Source: Phlebiopsis flavidoalba
Taxonomy: Eukaryota > Basidiomycota > Agaricomycetes > Polyporales > Phanerochaetaceae
Direction of reading: 5' to 3'
Assembly: GCA_035772785.1 (NCBI GenBank)
Contig: JAOCPU010000031.1
Span: forward strand, 248,001-312,000
Length of the DNA: 64,000 nt
Shown in pieces: positions 47,139 through 57,691 of this stretch (the stretch's first letter is position 1; every line of letters begins with the position of its first letter). The notes below the pieces were generated by a model. That model was not told where the DNA came from, searched no databases, and saw nothing but the letters and a program-made list of their open reading frames with translations. The position numbers and the translations under genes were made by a program.

Positions 47139-47625
47139 ATGTTCGCGCCGTCCGAGGCCCCCGACCGCGGCGTCGGTGCCGCCGTCGCCCGAAAGATGGA
47201 GCAGACCCTCGCGTCGCTGACGGCGCACCGGTCGGTGCTCGGCTACCTGCTGCTCTCGCGGGGCCACCCCGCTGCGATCATCCGGCACTCCGGGGTCGTC
47301 TTTGAAGGAGAACAAGGCCGCAAGTACGCGCACGCCGTTGCTCGGATCGTCGAGAGCGTGCAGACGGGGCTCGAGGAGGTGCGCGGCGACTCAAGCGAGA
47401 CCGTGAGTGCTGCGTTGCTTGGCGCGCGCGCGACCGCGGGTGCTTAACGGCTTTTGAATGTAGGACGAGGTGCGCTTCATGCGTATACGCACGAGACGAC
47501 ACGAATTGATGATTTCGCCCGGTATGTGCCTCTCCGAGCGCTGCACTTTCTGCCTGTGGCTGACCCGGCCTCTGTGCACAGACGACCGGTACCTGCTCGC
47601 GGTGCTGCACGACCCCTCGTCGTAA
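47139..47625 (+). CDS. DYNLRB: Dynein light chain, roadblock/LC7 type
   Basis: Small dimeric light chain of cytoplasmic dynein, part of the motor for nuclear and vesicle transport along microtubules. ATG 47139 gives MFAPSEAPDRGVGAAVARKM, then EQTLASLTAHRSVLGYLLLS, RGHPAAIIRHSGVVFEGEQG and RKYAHAVARIVESVQTGLEE in one exon. Intron 1 (after SSET, starting GTGAGTGC) ends at TTGAATGTAG. Exon 2 is DEVRFMRIRTRRHELMISP. Intron 2 (GTATGTGC to GTGCACAG) joins to exon 3, DDRYLLAVLHDPSS with TAA 47623-47625. The mature protein is about 140 residues, slightly longer than animal roadblock because of the N-terminus. No frameshift is needed, unusual in this window. A degraded copy of exon 2/intron 2/exon 3 lies 200 bp downstream. 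Confidence 0.93.
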
Positions 47626-47821
47626 TCATGCGGACGCTGCCATGTCTACGATAGACGAGAGCGTCGGATCGACTGGACATCAGAGCACTCCCATGAGCAC
47701 TCCTCAGCGTTAAAGCCGGCAACGTCTCTGGGGCCCTTGTGATGGTCACATTAGCCCCATTCAACAGTGATTGTCAGTCCTTCCTTGTTCACTACACCTT
47801 CTGTTTGAAATTTGCATATCT

Positions 47822-47949
47822 CACGAATTGATGGTCTCGCCCGATATTCGTGCCTCCGCGCGCTGCGCGTGTTAAGCCTGGGGCTGACCTGGCCTTTGCG
47901 CACAGACGAGCGGTACCTTCGCGCCTTGCTGCACAACCCCTCCTCGTAA
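47822..47949 (+). pseudogene. Duplicated 3' fragment of the roadblock gene
   Basis: The sequence CACGAATTGATGGTCTCGCC through CCTCGTAA repeats 47500-47625 base for base with scattered substitutions: HELM(V)SP, the intron-2 sequence including GCTGACC and GCGCACAG, then exon 3 read as DERYLRALLHNPSS with its stop. The donor of intron 2 (CCCG|GTATGTGCC) has become CCCGATATTCGTGCC, so the original splice is lost. Exon 1 and the first half of exon 2 are absent. It is therefore a non-functional partial tandem duplicate, unless used as an alternative 3' exon. Confidence 0.88.
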
Positions 47950-49542
47950 TCGCTGGTCTACGTCTGCTGCGACCGTCGCGTGCCCACCCCAGACCCGTCT
48001 GCCTTGCCCGCGCCATTCCGCATGACCACCCTGTCTGACCGCTCTGCATAGCTAGGCATCGTACTCTATCACATCTCCACCAATCGTTCGGCTCCGTAGA
48101 AAAGACCACGTCACGGCGGAAGCAAATCCCGCCATGCAGACGGCCCAGGGCCCGCTGGGCTGCGGGGGCGCGCTGCGCGGGTGTCGTTGTGTGCCCCGTT
48201 TCACAGCAGCCAGGCACTAGCGCGTGTGCGCCCAGTCTACCCGCTGACAAGCCGGTCTGGTGGCTGACGGTTCTCTGGGCACCGCGCTCAGAAAGCCCAG
48301 AACCGCGCCCGCATTCCGCGCAGGATGCAGCTTAAGCCCGATTCGGCGGGGGGTGTGGCGACATGTCTTTGATCGGCTCGCGCAGATAACGATCTGCGCA
48401 ATTGATCCTCCTCATCCCTCTCGATAGCTTTCGTCGGTTGTCTCGGTCAGGAGGCGTCGCTCGCTGGCCAATGACTGGCGGTACTAGGACCGCATAGCGC
48501 ACAACCGGTGTCTAGCCGTTTTTTATGTCCTCTTGGGACTGCGAGTCGGAAATGATTAATGAACGTCGTCCATCTGCGAGTGTCCTATCAACTGTTGAGT
48601 ACCCTACAGCCGTCGTCCTCATTGGCCCAGGCTCATTGCACCAATAAGCAGGCCGCGCCCAGCGACGTGCGCGATGAGTCAGCGTGCGCGCGCCGCCGTG
48701 CGTCGCATCAGCCAGCCCGCAGACGCCCGGTGCAGGGCCAGCGGGGACCATTCGTTGACCAGGAGACGTCTGTGTCAAGACACCGAGACGGAAGAAGGAA
48801 AAAAAAGGCGGCACTGCGTTTCGCTCTTCACGCTCGCCTGGGGGTAATCAGGCGCATATTATGGTGCGAAAGGCAACCACGGCCCTGGGTTCCCGCTCGC
48901 TTGCATCTGCGTGACGGCGGCGCCCTGCCAGGCCCTCTTCCTCGCCCGCCCAAGGCCTGCGCAGGCCAGCCTTGCGCGTTGTTTTTCCGTCTGCACCCGT
49001 GCATCGCATGCCGAGGGCTGCAATGCCATGTAGTAGGTCCCAGTGACAGCGGAAATCAACTGGGAATTAGGGGCCTAAAGTTTGATGGCGATTCCCTACC
49101 GTCCCAGCGCCACCGCTTTTTCTGGTCCTCGACCACCAGATCTCGCGTTTCGCAGATCTGGGATCGAACCTGCGATCGACGTCTCTCTCGTCACGTCCTT
49201 CACCAGGGCCGTCCGAGGGTTTGCCTTAAGACGGGCGGGCGTGGCGTGGTCGGGGGGTTCCACCACCCAGGCCTCTCTCATACTCACAACGTGCTCGATT
49301 CCGCCCGCCTTCCCCGCACACGTTGGGCCTCTGGGTTTAAATATCCCTACACGAGGACTGCTCGAGGAATCCCTTTCGCCTGCTCGCCCAGGCCCATAAG
49401 CCCTGCTCTGCACCGCCACCGCCGCCCACCCCACCACCACCACCTCATCCACCTCCAACCCAGATGTGAGTGCACATATAATCCCGCCGCCCCTGCGAGC
49501 CCTGACGCCTGCCCCAGGTCCGCCCGCTCCTTCCCACTCGCG
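47950..49542. other. GC-rich spacer between the roadblock fragment and the Zn2Cys6 gene
   Basis: About 1.6 kb, GC-rich, so frames stay open for long distances by chance (one plus-strand frame runs from 48559 into the next gene). No domain is visible. A TTTAAATATCC stretch at 49336 may belong to the core promoter of the downstream gene, about 200 bp before its ATG; a C/A-rich CACCACCACC tract precedes the start. Confidence 0.5.
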
Positions 49543-50570
49543 ATGCACCCCGCGCCGCTGCGTGCCGACGACCCCTGGAACCTGCGCCCGTACGACGTGC
49601 CGTGGGGCGACGACTACTGCGACTACGAGCCTGGCAAGCTCCCGGGGCACGACGGCGTGTGCCTCGTCCTGCGCTCGCCGACGCCCGTCGAGCAGAAGCG
49701 CACCGCCGTCGCATGCAAGCACTGCCGCCAGCGCAAAGCCAAGGTGCGTCCGCCCTCGCCACACGTAGCCCTCGAGACTGACGACGCGAGTAGTGTAGTG
49801 GCGACCGCCCCGCGTGTAGCCGGTGCGCCGATCGCGGCCGCCGCTGCGTCTACCCCGACCCCGAAGACCGGCCCTCGCAGCCGCCCCCGACACGCGCCGC
49901 ACGGACATCCGTCGACGCCCCGCTCCCTCTGCACGCCGCGCCCCGGCCTCGCCGCGCGTCGGGGCGGCGCTCGGCGTCGCCGCTGCTGAAGCGCGAGCCG
50001 CAGTACGACGCGGACCTCGCGGCGTGCCTGTACGACATGCCCGGGGGCCAGTGGGCCGCGGACTCGCCCGACAGCGGGTACAGCTCGTCGCCGAGTGCGC
50101 CGTCGCTCGCGGACGGCGAGGAGACGACGCACTATGCGTATCCGGCATATGTGGAGGCGCACGCGACGATGTCTCCTGCGATCTTCGCGCCGACGCCTGT
50201 GCGCGCCGCGGAGCCCGCAGCAGCAGCAACATCAGCAACATCAGCAGCCGGCGTACGAGTATGCGTACCAGCAGGAGGTGTTTGTTGAGCCCCGCCGCCG
50301 GCGCTCGACGTCGCGTCGACGACGTATGCCTAGTGAGTTGCCCACTTGCTGTTATGTGCTCTTCATGTTCTGATGGTTGGATAGCAATACAACAGCTTCG
50401 CATTATGCGAGCACCCAGGCCGCCGCGACCACGTCGTTCGCGACCGCGCACGACTACGCGCCCGCGACGTGGTACAGCGAGCACGACGGGTCGATGTACT
50501 ACCTCGTCGGCCGCCAGCAGACGTTCCCCGCGTACCCGCGACCCGGTGTCCTACGCGCACGTCGTGTACA
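49543..50570 (+). CDS. Zn2Cys6 fungal transcription factor
   Basis: ATG 49543 gives MHPAPLRADDPWNLRPYDVP and WGDDYCDYEPGKLPGHDG. The zinc cluster is split by a 50-nt intron (49744-49793): exon 1 ends VACKHCRQRKAK and exon 2 begins CSGDRPACSRCADRGRRCVY. Together they give C-x2-C-x6-C-x6-C-x2-C-x6-C, a complete binuclear zinc cluster. Then a Pro/Arg-rich segment, SPLLKREPQYDADLAACLYD, SPDSGYSSSPSAPSLADGEE, a Gln/His run (QQQQHQQHQQ), a second intron near 50331-50385 and a Tyr/Thr/Ala-rich tail (YYLVGRQQTFPAYPRDPVSY). The stop is uncertain: frames run on to 50752 across what looks like 3' UTR. Binds DNA in the nucleus; target unknown. A fungal-specific middle domain is not seen, so it is a short regulator of about 300 residues. 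Confidence 0.88.
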
Positions 50571-53459
50571 AAAAAAGACTCTTTCTTCGTTCCCGCCTCG
50601 ACTCGCTCACGGATTCTTCCCGTTATTTTTTCTTTATCTCTTTTATTTTTTGTGTCGTCCTCGTCTGCTCGCTGTGTCTTGGTCGGTCCTCTGGTCTGCT
50701 CGTCATTATTCTCTACATTATGCTGTCGTCGAATATGCACCCCACTGTGTAATTATCTGTACACTACCCGCCGCTATCCTATACACTGATAGTCGCCCCT
50801 GCATATACAGTCTGCCTGGCCTCGCCGCGTTCTAGCCCGGCGACCTCCCAACATGATGCAACGCCGTCGTCACCGCATCTCTCTCTCCCGACGTCGGCGG
50901 CGCAAACGGCGGGCGGGCGGGCGAGGGTAGACTCAACAGCGCCCCCGTCGCCAATCAGCGCGAACGCAGCTCAAGCTCGCGCGCGTGGGAGCGCACAACA
51001 GCCTCGCCGCTGCCCCGCGCGGTGCAAGATGCGCACGTACGTACACGCCAGGCAACGGCGCGCGAGCAGCCCCCGCCGGGAAGGCTGCCTTGGCTGCTTC
51101 GCCTCCATCACTGCGGCTTCTGGTGGCTCCCTGCGTAGGCTTCGCGGTGCCCTCGGGGTGCGCCGGGCGCGTTGAAAAGTTGAATTGGCTGTGAGAGAGC
51201 TGGCGAAGGTTCGCGCAAACCGGGCGGGGGCGGATTCTGATGTGTAATGCGGTCTGGAGCGGGCGTGAAGGCGCGGTTCTGGTTTGGTCCCTTCGTGGAT
51301 GGAGAGGTTTTTGGTGTGCACGTCTGGACGCGCGCAGTCCGGTTCGATGCGTCGTTTGAATGTGTGTATGTCGCGCAGGCATGATGATGGCGCCGCGGCC
51401 GAGACGAGACGCGGAGACAAGGATAGCTCCTTCGCAGTGAGAGCAGTCGATAAAAATGTACGGCAGAGAGACTATCTGTTGACTCACCACCGCGGCCCTC
51501 GTGGGGTTCGTTAGCCTGTCGGGAGACAAAGATGCGCACTCCCAATAAACACGTTGCTTGCCAAGCACCTAGAGCCAGCCGCTCGATGGAGATTTGGGCA
51601 GCGCTGCACTGCGATGGCTGGACAGATGGGGAAACACACACGGCCCGAGGCGACGGTGTGCGAGCCTGCACTGTCGTCTCGTCCACGACTATCGAAATCG
51701 GGTGTGGTGAACGGTGTCATACAATACAATCTCTGGGCGTGCAGGCCGTGTTACGCATGCGTTTTGACAAGTCCAGATCCCCGTCTGGCTTCTCGGTAGG
51801 GCTTCTCGTGGTAGCAGTGATTGGTGTGTCCATAGATAGCGTGGATTGCTCATCGGTGCGATGGTCTATCATGGCCCTATTATTGATGAATGTATTCAGC
51901 CCGCCAGGAATACGTGGGCACGCCTCGAGGGTCGTCAGCATCGTCGTCATCGAGCAGGCGTACGTGGGAGATGGGAGATGAGTACGTGCGCGGTGCGCCC
52001 ATGCTGCATTCCTCGTCTATATGTTTTTGTGATTAGCATCCCGCCGCGTAGCGGAGAGGGCGGTCATACGGAGTTGCCGCGATCAAGCCCGCGGGCCTCA
52101 TGTGATGCTTGCGGGTACCTTGAGCCACAAACCTGCGGCCGCGAGCCACGAACCCCGTTGGAGCGACCGACGGCGAACTCACAGTCGCTGCTCCTCACAT
52201 AATACAATCAGAACCACCCCTCCATTTCGCGCAGGCGATCCCCGACACACACACAGTACACACACACACGCACGCAGCGCAGAAACGGCGCGGGCGGAGC
52301 TAGGGACCCCCCTAACAAGAAGTCCGCGCCCACTGCAGCCGTGCCCACCCTCGGACGAGCGGGCTGACGTACGGGGATAGGCACTGGGCAGGCCCACCCA
52401 CGCAGCCAGGGCTGGGATTTTTTGCGCGCACTCCGCGGCACCCCGTGGCTGCGATGATCGTGCTGCCTGGGCGGCGCAGGGGGCAGCCAGAAGCCCCCGC
52501 TTCGAACACAGGACGAGTCCCCGCCCGCGCCCGCATTCGGCCTTGGGCGCGGCTCGCGGGCGCGGGAGACCCGCCGAAGCACCCCCTGCCGCGCACCTAG
52601 CGGCGGCGGCCCTGCGATCGGCGGGTGCATGGCTTGGCGTGCACAGCCGCGGCCCTCTGGACGAGCGGCGGTCACCTCGGGGCGGGCTCGCAGGGAGGCG
52701 CGGACGGGGACGCGAGGGCGGCGGCACACACCTGGGTCCCGGCATGCCTCTTTCCTTGTTTCCCCTTGCGCGAATAGGTTTGCGCGCGTCGGAGGACGGT
52801 TTCCCAGCGTTGGTGCGGCGCGTTGCGAGCGAGATCACAACACGAAGCCCCAATTTTCCAGCTCAGATATGTGGGAGTTCCAGCACTCATTGACGGACGG
52901 GGTGTCCTCAGCCAATCGGGTTGCGTGCGCGCTCGCAATGCCCAGCGTGCCCGAAAAAACAAGGGCGTAAACCCAACTGTATTCCGAATTCGAACCTATA
53001 ATAACGATTCATATTAACCAGTAAGCCGACTTATTCAATCTCGAGGTAATGTGGAAAAACGGAGCCGAAGTCAACCCAGCGCCAGGCGAGCCCCCGAGAC
53101 TGCACCCGGCAACCCTCAAGGCAACACTGCTTCGACGTCCAGAGTGCAGTCAGCGAGTGGCAGGTACAGCGAAGCCTGGACAGTACCTATCCAGCTATGC
53201 GCCTACGTTTCCCCGCGCAGGAGGCGAAATGAAGCCAACGGGCTTTCAGACCGGTCTCGTGACGTGACTGAGAGGAGAAACTTTACATTCAAAGCTATAC
53301 AAAGCATGCAGAGAACGTGGGTATGAGATAGCGCAGATTTCCAAGGGGACAACTAGTGATACTAAGATAGAGGTCAGATAGGCAGCCGAGAGATTTAGAA
53401 AGCATGGTTGCGCACCAAGCATTACGTGGTGGTACAGCATGTGAATATATAAGAGGGCG
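50571..53459. other. GC-rich region without a recognised gene
   Basis: About 2.9 kb. Long frames on both strands (for example minus 50933-51568 and minus 52179-52853) overlap each other and are Arg/Ala/Pro-rich, as expected by chance at high GC. A CA/CACG microsatellite lies at about 52243-52277. 53.0-53.4 kb is less GC-rich and contains no gene signal. Confidence 0.5.
52243..52277. repeat. CA-rich microsatellite
   Basis: Imperfect tandem CA dinucleotides (ACACACACACAG then ACACACACACACG). No gene is recognised around it. Confidence 0.7.
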
Positions 53460-53832
53460 CTACGCCGGTGCATGCGCCCGGTGCGAGTCGTGCAGCGTCG
53501 TGTGGCTCTTTTCAGCGGGTTTTCAGCCCTCGCTTGGGCAAGCAGCGTGTCAAGGCCCTTTTCCCGAACGGCTTTCTACATTCGCGTCGAGGAAATGAGT
53601 AAAAATGGAAGCTTCGTCGCAGAGAATGACGCACCTGTACACATTTCTGGTACTGCGACCATATCCGCCCGCATTTCGCCTCGTACTCCTCCGCCTTGTC
53701 CTGCGAGTACTTTAGCCGGTCTGCGGGCGTCGCAGAGACAGCGGGCTCGAGGTAGCCCTCGAACCAGGCATTGAAGCAGGAGTCGTAGTCGCGCTTGAGC
53801 GGCGTGCACTCGTCGGACAAGCTGGAGGCCAT
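53460..53832 (-). CDS. MDM35: Mdm35/TRIAP1-like twin CX9C intermembrane-space protein
   Basis: Partner of Ups/PRELI proteins in phosphatidic acid transfer across the mitochondrial intermembrane space; imported through the Mia40 disulphide relay. Exon 1 (53635-53832) encodes MASSLSDECTPLKRDYDSCF, NAWFEGYLEPAVSATPADRL, a charged linker, then AKCGRIWSQYQKCVQ. Both CX9C pairs are exact: C-TPLKRDYDS-C and C-GRIWSQYQK-C. A 59-nt intron (53576-53634) joins to exon 2, KAVREKGLDTLLAQARAENP, matching the Mdm35 C-terminus. One indel after PLK gives a stop at 53460-53462; without it the frame runs to 53246. The linker between the pairs is longer than in yeast. Small size and no targeting presequence fit the family. 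Confidence 0.9.
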
Positions 53833-54939
53833 GGTTTGGTTTTGTTACGCGGTGTGGCGGGGTTAGACGACGGCTGGCGACGTGGCGGTTACAGGAATGC
53901 GGGGTAAGGGGGTGTGGCGTGTTGATGGTGGTGTGAGAGCAGAAGGAACGCTGAAATATCCTCCGAGGCTCCAGCGCGGGTTCTGATCCCACATCGCGTG
54001 CAGCCAAGCACGCGGCCCGGCGCCTCCCGGCTAGGCGTGTCGAGCCAGCCTCCGTTGTGTTTCTTATCCTCGGAATACCACGTCGCCCGTCACTACTGTC
54101 GAGTAATGCACGAGCGATTAGCTGGCAGGGTGAGGAATGCTGTACTGCAGTTTTTTGAAAACTATAGGACTAGGCTAGTTCGAGATTCGCATCTTCGCAG
54201 GCAGGTCATCAGCAAATTGTAACATAGAAGCTTGACACGCCGTCTCGAGTTCCTTCAAGACCCGGTACTCCACGATAGCAGCCCAGTGGCACTTTATATC
54301 ATCTGTGCATCATGTGTACCGCTAACTATGATCACAAGCACGATCATGTTGTCAACCTTCGTGCACGGAACATAGAGGGGTTTTATTATATTCTTGTAAA
54401 TTGCTCCGCAAACACGCGTAACGGAGATGCAGGCTGGCAAAAGCCGATTTTGAGTCGAGTACACCATGAGAAAGTACAAGAATATCAGGCTATAGATAAC
54501 GGCGACCGGGGAATCCCATTCTCCTCCACCATTTAGCAAATGTGCTGGCGGCGCGGTCTAGTAGAATGAGTAAGCGTGATTAGGACGGTACGCCACCTGC
54601 CGTTTATATCGAAGTGACGTTATCCTATAGAAATAATGATCGACTAATAGTTAACTCAAATATAAGCTTTTGTCTCACGGGGAGAAGCTGACCCAGTACA
54701 ACCAAATTTTACGAGAGCCTGAGAGGTATAAGCTAGATGTATTTCACTTCCAAAGCGTCGTAAATACCATCGGAGAACCTTCGTAGATTAGGAAATGAAT
54801 GGTATGCCACGGTACTGCTTGCGAAACTTAACTGTGAGAGAGCCTTGATCGAGGTTAGCGGTTATGAGAGTCGCAGCACGCAGCGTCAAGTCACGTCTGC
54901 GCGCACGGTCCGAGCCAGCATCTCACACCCTCTTCCACC
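53833..54939. other. Divergent spacer between MDM35 and VPS29
   Basis: About 1.1 kb between start codons of two divergent genes; contains both promoters. Otherwise AT-richer DNA (54.1-54.8 kb) with no coding signal. Confidence 0.55.
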
Positions 54940-55808
54940 ATGGTCCTATGTCTTGTACTTGTCATTGGCGACCTTCACATACCGCACAGGGATACACGAA
55001 CTGCCCCGCGAAATTCAAGAAACTACTGGTACCGCGGGAAGACTTCAGCAAATTCTACCTCTGCACAGGAAACCTTTGCGACGCCGCGAAACCTACGAGT
55101 ACCTCCGGACAGTTTCGCCCGACGTACATGTCGTCCGAGGGGATTACGACGAGGTGCGTTCTATATCATGCCATATGGGCCCTACTCTGACGGCGTCCAG
55201 CAAGCGCTCTACCACTCTCCGTCACCGTCACGCACACGTACTATTAATCCGAATCGGCGTGATACACGGGCACCAATGTGTCCTCAACCGGCGACCTCGA
55301 CTCGCTCGGCGTCGATCGCACGCCAGATGGACGTCGACGTGCTGATCATATCCGGGCACACACACACGTACGCAGAGCGGTCACCTGTGCAGCTCCTACG
55401 TGGCTTACCCCCGTGCTCCCAGGTTCCAGGCGGTCGAATACGACGGCCGCTTCTTCGTGAACCCAGGGTCCGCGACCGGCGCGTGGATAGGCAGCGTAAA
55501 CGGGTGCGCGCGCTGGTGTCTGTGTATTCCTGTTCCTGAGCTCACATGACGCGCTGCGCCTAGGGACCCGACGCCCACGTTCGCACTCATGGACATCCAG
55601 GGGCCCGTGGTCGTCACTTACGTATATTCAACTCATCGAAGGCGAGGTGCGCGTGGAGAAGATTGAGTATCGCAAGAACATCGAGAGCGGTCAAGGAACC
55701 CCCACGGAGTCTCCCTCAGAGCATACCAAGCAGTCCGCCACCGCAGCAGCAGCAAAAGTGTCTGGTAAAGGTTCGGGTATGAGTGGCCGCGCTGTCAAAC
55801 TAGGTTGA
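54940..55808 (+). CDS. VPS29: Retromer subunit Vps29
   Basis: Vps29 is the metallophosphoesterase-fold subunit of retromer, which recycles receptors from endosomes to the Golgi. ATG 54940 gives MVLCLVLVIGDLHIPHR, then IHELP and AKFKKLLVP in shifted frames, YLCTGNLCD, ETYEYLRTVSPDVHVVRGDY, IGVIHGHQ, MDVDVLIISGHTHTYA, VEYDGRFFVNPGSATGAWIG, then after an intron DPTPTFALMDIQGPVVVTYV and VEKIEYRKN. The metal-site motifs GDLH, GN, RGDYD, HGHQ and SGHTH are all present, as in Vps29 generally, where catalysis is thought to be absent. A C-terminal extension (QGTPTESPSEHTKQSATAAA, then KGSGMSGRAVKLG) goes beyond the usual end; TGA 55806-55808. At least five frame changes break the exons. Confidence 0.95.
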
Positions 55809-55820
55809 CATAAGTTATGA

Positions 55821-56270
55821 ACACGGTACGTGGACAGCTCAGTCTAGAAGTCCAGATATTAAACCTTTCGTGCAGGATTACTGTAGCTCAAGTGTCTCAA
55901 CATAGACTGTCGTCCCACGACGAAGTCACAAATATACCATTCTTTGCTATACCTTAGGCTTCGTGTGCGGCAAAGAGAGCGCTCTTTGACGGCTTATGTG
56001 CGAGGTCCGAGCAATCGACCGTTCCCGGCTCGACGACCAAGGGGCCCGGGGCCAATGTTACACCGCAGACAGGCCGCCACTCGCTAAGCAGCCATGTTTC
56101 GCATTGATGCATTCACACACACAGGTCGTCCAACGTGGGCGCACATGCAACCATAGCGTACATTAAACTTTTGGTATGCACTGGAGTCCACAAATGTCAT
56201 TTTGTTTGCTCACGGCACGCCGGAAATCTCAGATGACAGCAGTGTAGGTGTGAATAAAACTCAATACGCC
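55821..56270. repeat. Diverged 0.45-kb direct repeat, copy A
   Basis: Starts ACACGGTACG 12 bp after the VPS29 stop. Matches 56462-56907 throughout: TCTAGAAG, ATTAAACC, TTCGTGCAG, CCCGGCTCGACGACCA, AATGTTACACCGCAG (AACATTACACCGCAG in copy B), CTGATGCATTC-like, CACACACAGGTCGT and TATTTTGT-like blocks. The two cores are both about 399 bp. Non-coding. Confidence 0.85.
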
Positions 56271-56461
56271 TTCCAAAGAGGACCAGGCATCCGGTGCACA
56301 CGATGGAGGATCGCCAGATCGTCGAGACGAATTGAACCCCGTGGAGTCTTTCCGAGTAACACACCCAGCTGTCCACAACCGCAGTATAAGCCCAATGTGG
56401 TAGTGGGCTTGTCCTTGTGGGTGAGTAGACCCCTTACTGCACTGTCAGAGGTACATTGTGT

Positions 56462-56907
56462 ACACGGTACGGGTCCCAGTTTGCGTCTAGAAGGCCGGTT
56501 ATTAAACCTTCGTGCAGACTGCCTCATCGCTCAATATTTTTATTCAACACTGTTGTTCGACGACATAAAGTCCAACAACAAACATACCACTCCTCGCCGT
56601 GTCGAGACTCCTTTCCGTTGTGAGAACGACACTATGATAGCCGTGCTTCTAGCATGAGATGCTGTTTGGCTGATCCCGGCTCGACGACCAGAGGGCCAAA
56701 CATTACACCGCAGAAGGCCACACTCGCTAAAGTCATGTTTAGCACTGATGCATTCTCACACACAGGTCGTTCAACGTCGTGGTTGCATATGCATCGACTG
56801 CGTATATTAAGGCCGGGTATGTACTGTAGTCGATATACGTTATTTTGTCCGCTCGCGGCATAGTGAAATTCTAGGATACAGAAGTAGTGTCAAGAAAACT
56901 CGATGGC
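56462..56907. repeat. Diverged 0.45-kb direct repeat, copy B
   Basis: Second copy, offset 641 bp, ending about 70 bp from the stop of the Yippee-like gene. Identity is patchy, which suggests an old duplication. No open frame or terminal inverted repeat is shared, so it does not look like a transposon. Confidence 0.85.
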
Positions 56908-56975
56908 ACGCACAGGCCGGCCCAGCTAAATAATTACTAAGATACTCATCTCTCCGGTTCGCCGCCCCTATGCTC

Positions 56976-57691
56976 TCACGAATCCCGCCTTCGCGGCCCC
57001 GACGGCTTCTGCCGGTCGACGGACGACAAACTCGACGCGGACCGCCGGTGCTCAAGCCCAGAGAGCCTGCTCCCGATCGCCTCGATGTGGTTGTACGGGA
57101 GGTGGACCTCCTCGTACGGCGAGAGCGGGAAGGCCTCCTCCTCGAGGAGCGCCATCTCAAGGATGAAGTAGCCCTCCTTCCACTTCTCCGTTTTCTCTGA
57201 CGCGCGCACAAACTTCCCCCGAGCGGCTCGCCGCACGACGCGCAGAGCGAGTTCTGCACGCGGTACGCGCCCGTGTTCACGATGAGCGGTTGCATCACGG
57301 ACATTTTGGCCAGCTGGATGTTTTCGCTGCGGGGGCCGTCAGCGCGGTTGCGTCAGTGGGAGAGCGCAGGGCGGCTTACGCTTGGGTGAAGAGCGCCGCT
57401 CGGCCCGTGTCACCTCGGAAGTCCTAAACACCATTCAGTTGCGCTGGTGCGAGGAGCAGATGACGTGTACTCACAAAATGACACGACGCTGGAACGCTGT
57501 GCGATGCGCGCGCGACACCGCCGACATGCATACTCGACTTTCATCGTCGATCCCCCCGGACTCCGGATGTTGGGCAGGCTACGCCGTGGTTGTGGTACAT
57601 CGACGTTCACGCTGAGGTACATTGAGCTGACATTGCTTGGCCCGGCTCTAGCATTTGCGTGTTGGGGGCGCAGATGGACAGCAGCGGCCAT
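56976..57691 (-). CDS. Yippee-like zinc-binding protein
   Basis: Yippee/Mis18-fold protein. ATG at 57691 begins MAAAVHLRPQHANARAGPSN, followed by an N-terminal extension NVDVPQPRRSLPNIRSPGGS. The Yippee domain starts YACRRCRARIAQRSSVVSF (first CxxC), then after an intron RGDTGRAALFTQA, ENIQLAKMSVMQPLIVNTGA, YRVQNSLCASCGEPLG (second CxxC) and KFVRASEKTEKWKEGYFILE. The two CxxC pairs and the G-A-LF, C-C-LG and KEG-FILE blocks match the family. A C-terminal tail after EEVHLPYNHIEAIG is Ser/Arg-rich and ends at 56976. The usual Trp of LGWK is missing at a frame change. Yippee proteins are conserved in eukaryotes; a subset act with ubiquitin ligases or at chromatin, but the role of this one is unknown. 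Confidence 0.87.

Noticed and set aside
47278..47610. Arg-rich minus-strand frames opposite the roadblock gene
   Set aside because: They lie antisense to a well-supported coding sequence and have no family signal.
49130..49175. Minus-strand tRNA suggested by GGTTCGATCCC (box B-like)
   Set aside because: The flanking bases do not form a T-arm stem (GCAGG against CCAGA), no A box lies 5' of it on that strand, and no acceptor stem can be drawn.
48559..49989. A single 476-codon open frame
   Set aside because: The region is very GC-rich, so stops are rare. Only the part from 49543 matches a real gene (Zn2Cys6 exon 1), and its true exon 2 is in another frame after an intron.
50933..51568. 211-codon minus-strand frame (and 52179-52853)
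   Set aside because: Arg/Ala-rich, with overlapping open frames in several phases as expected at high GC. No motif and no splice-consistent extension.
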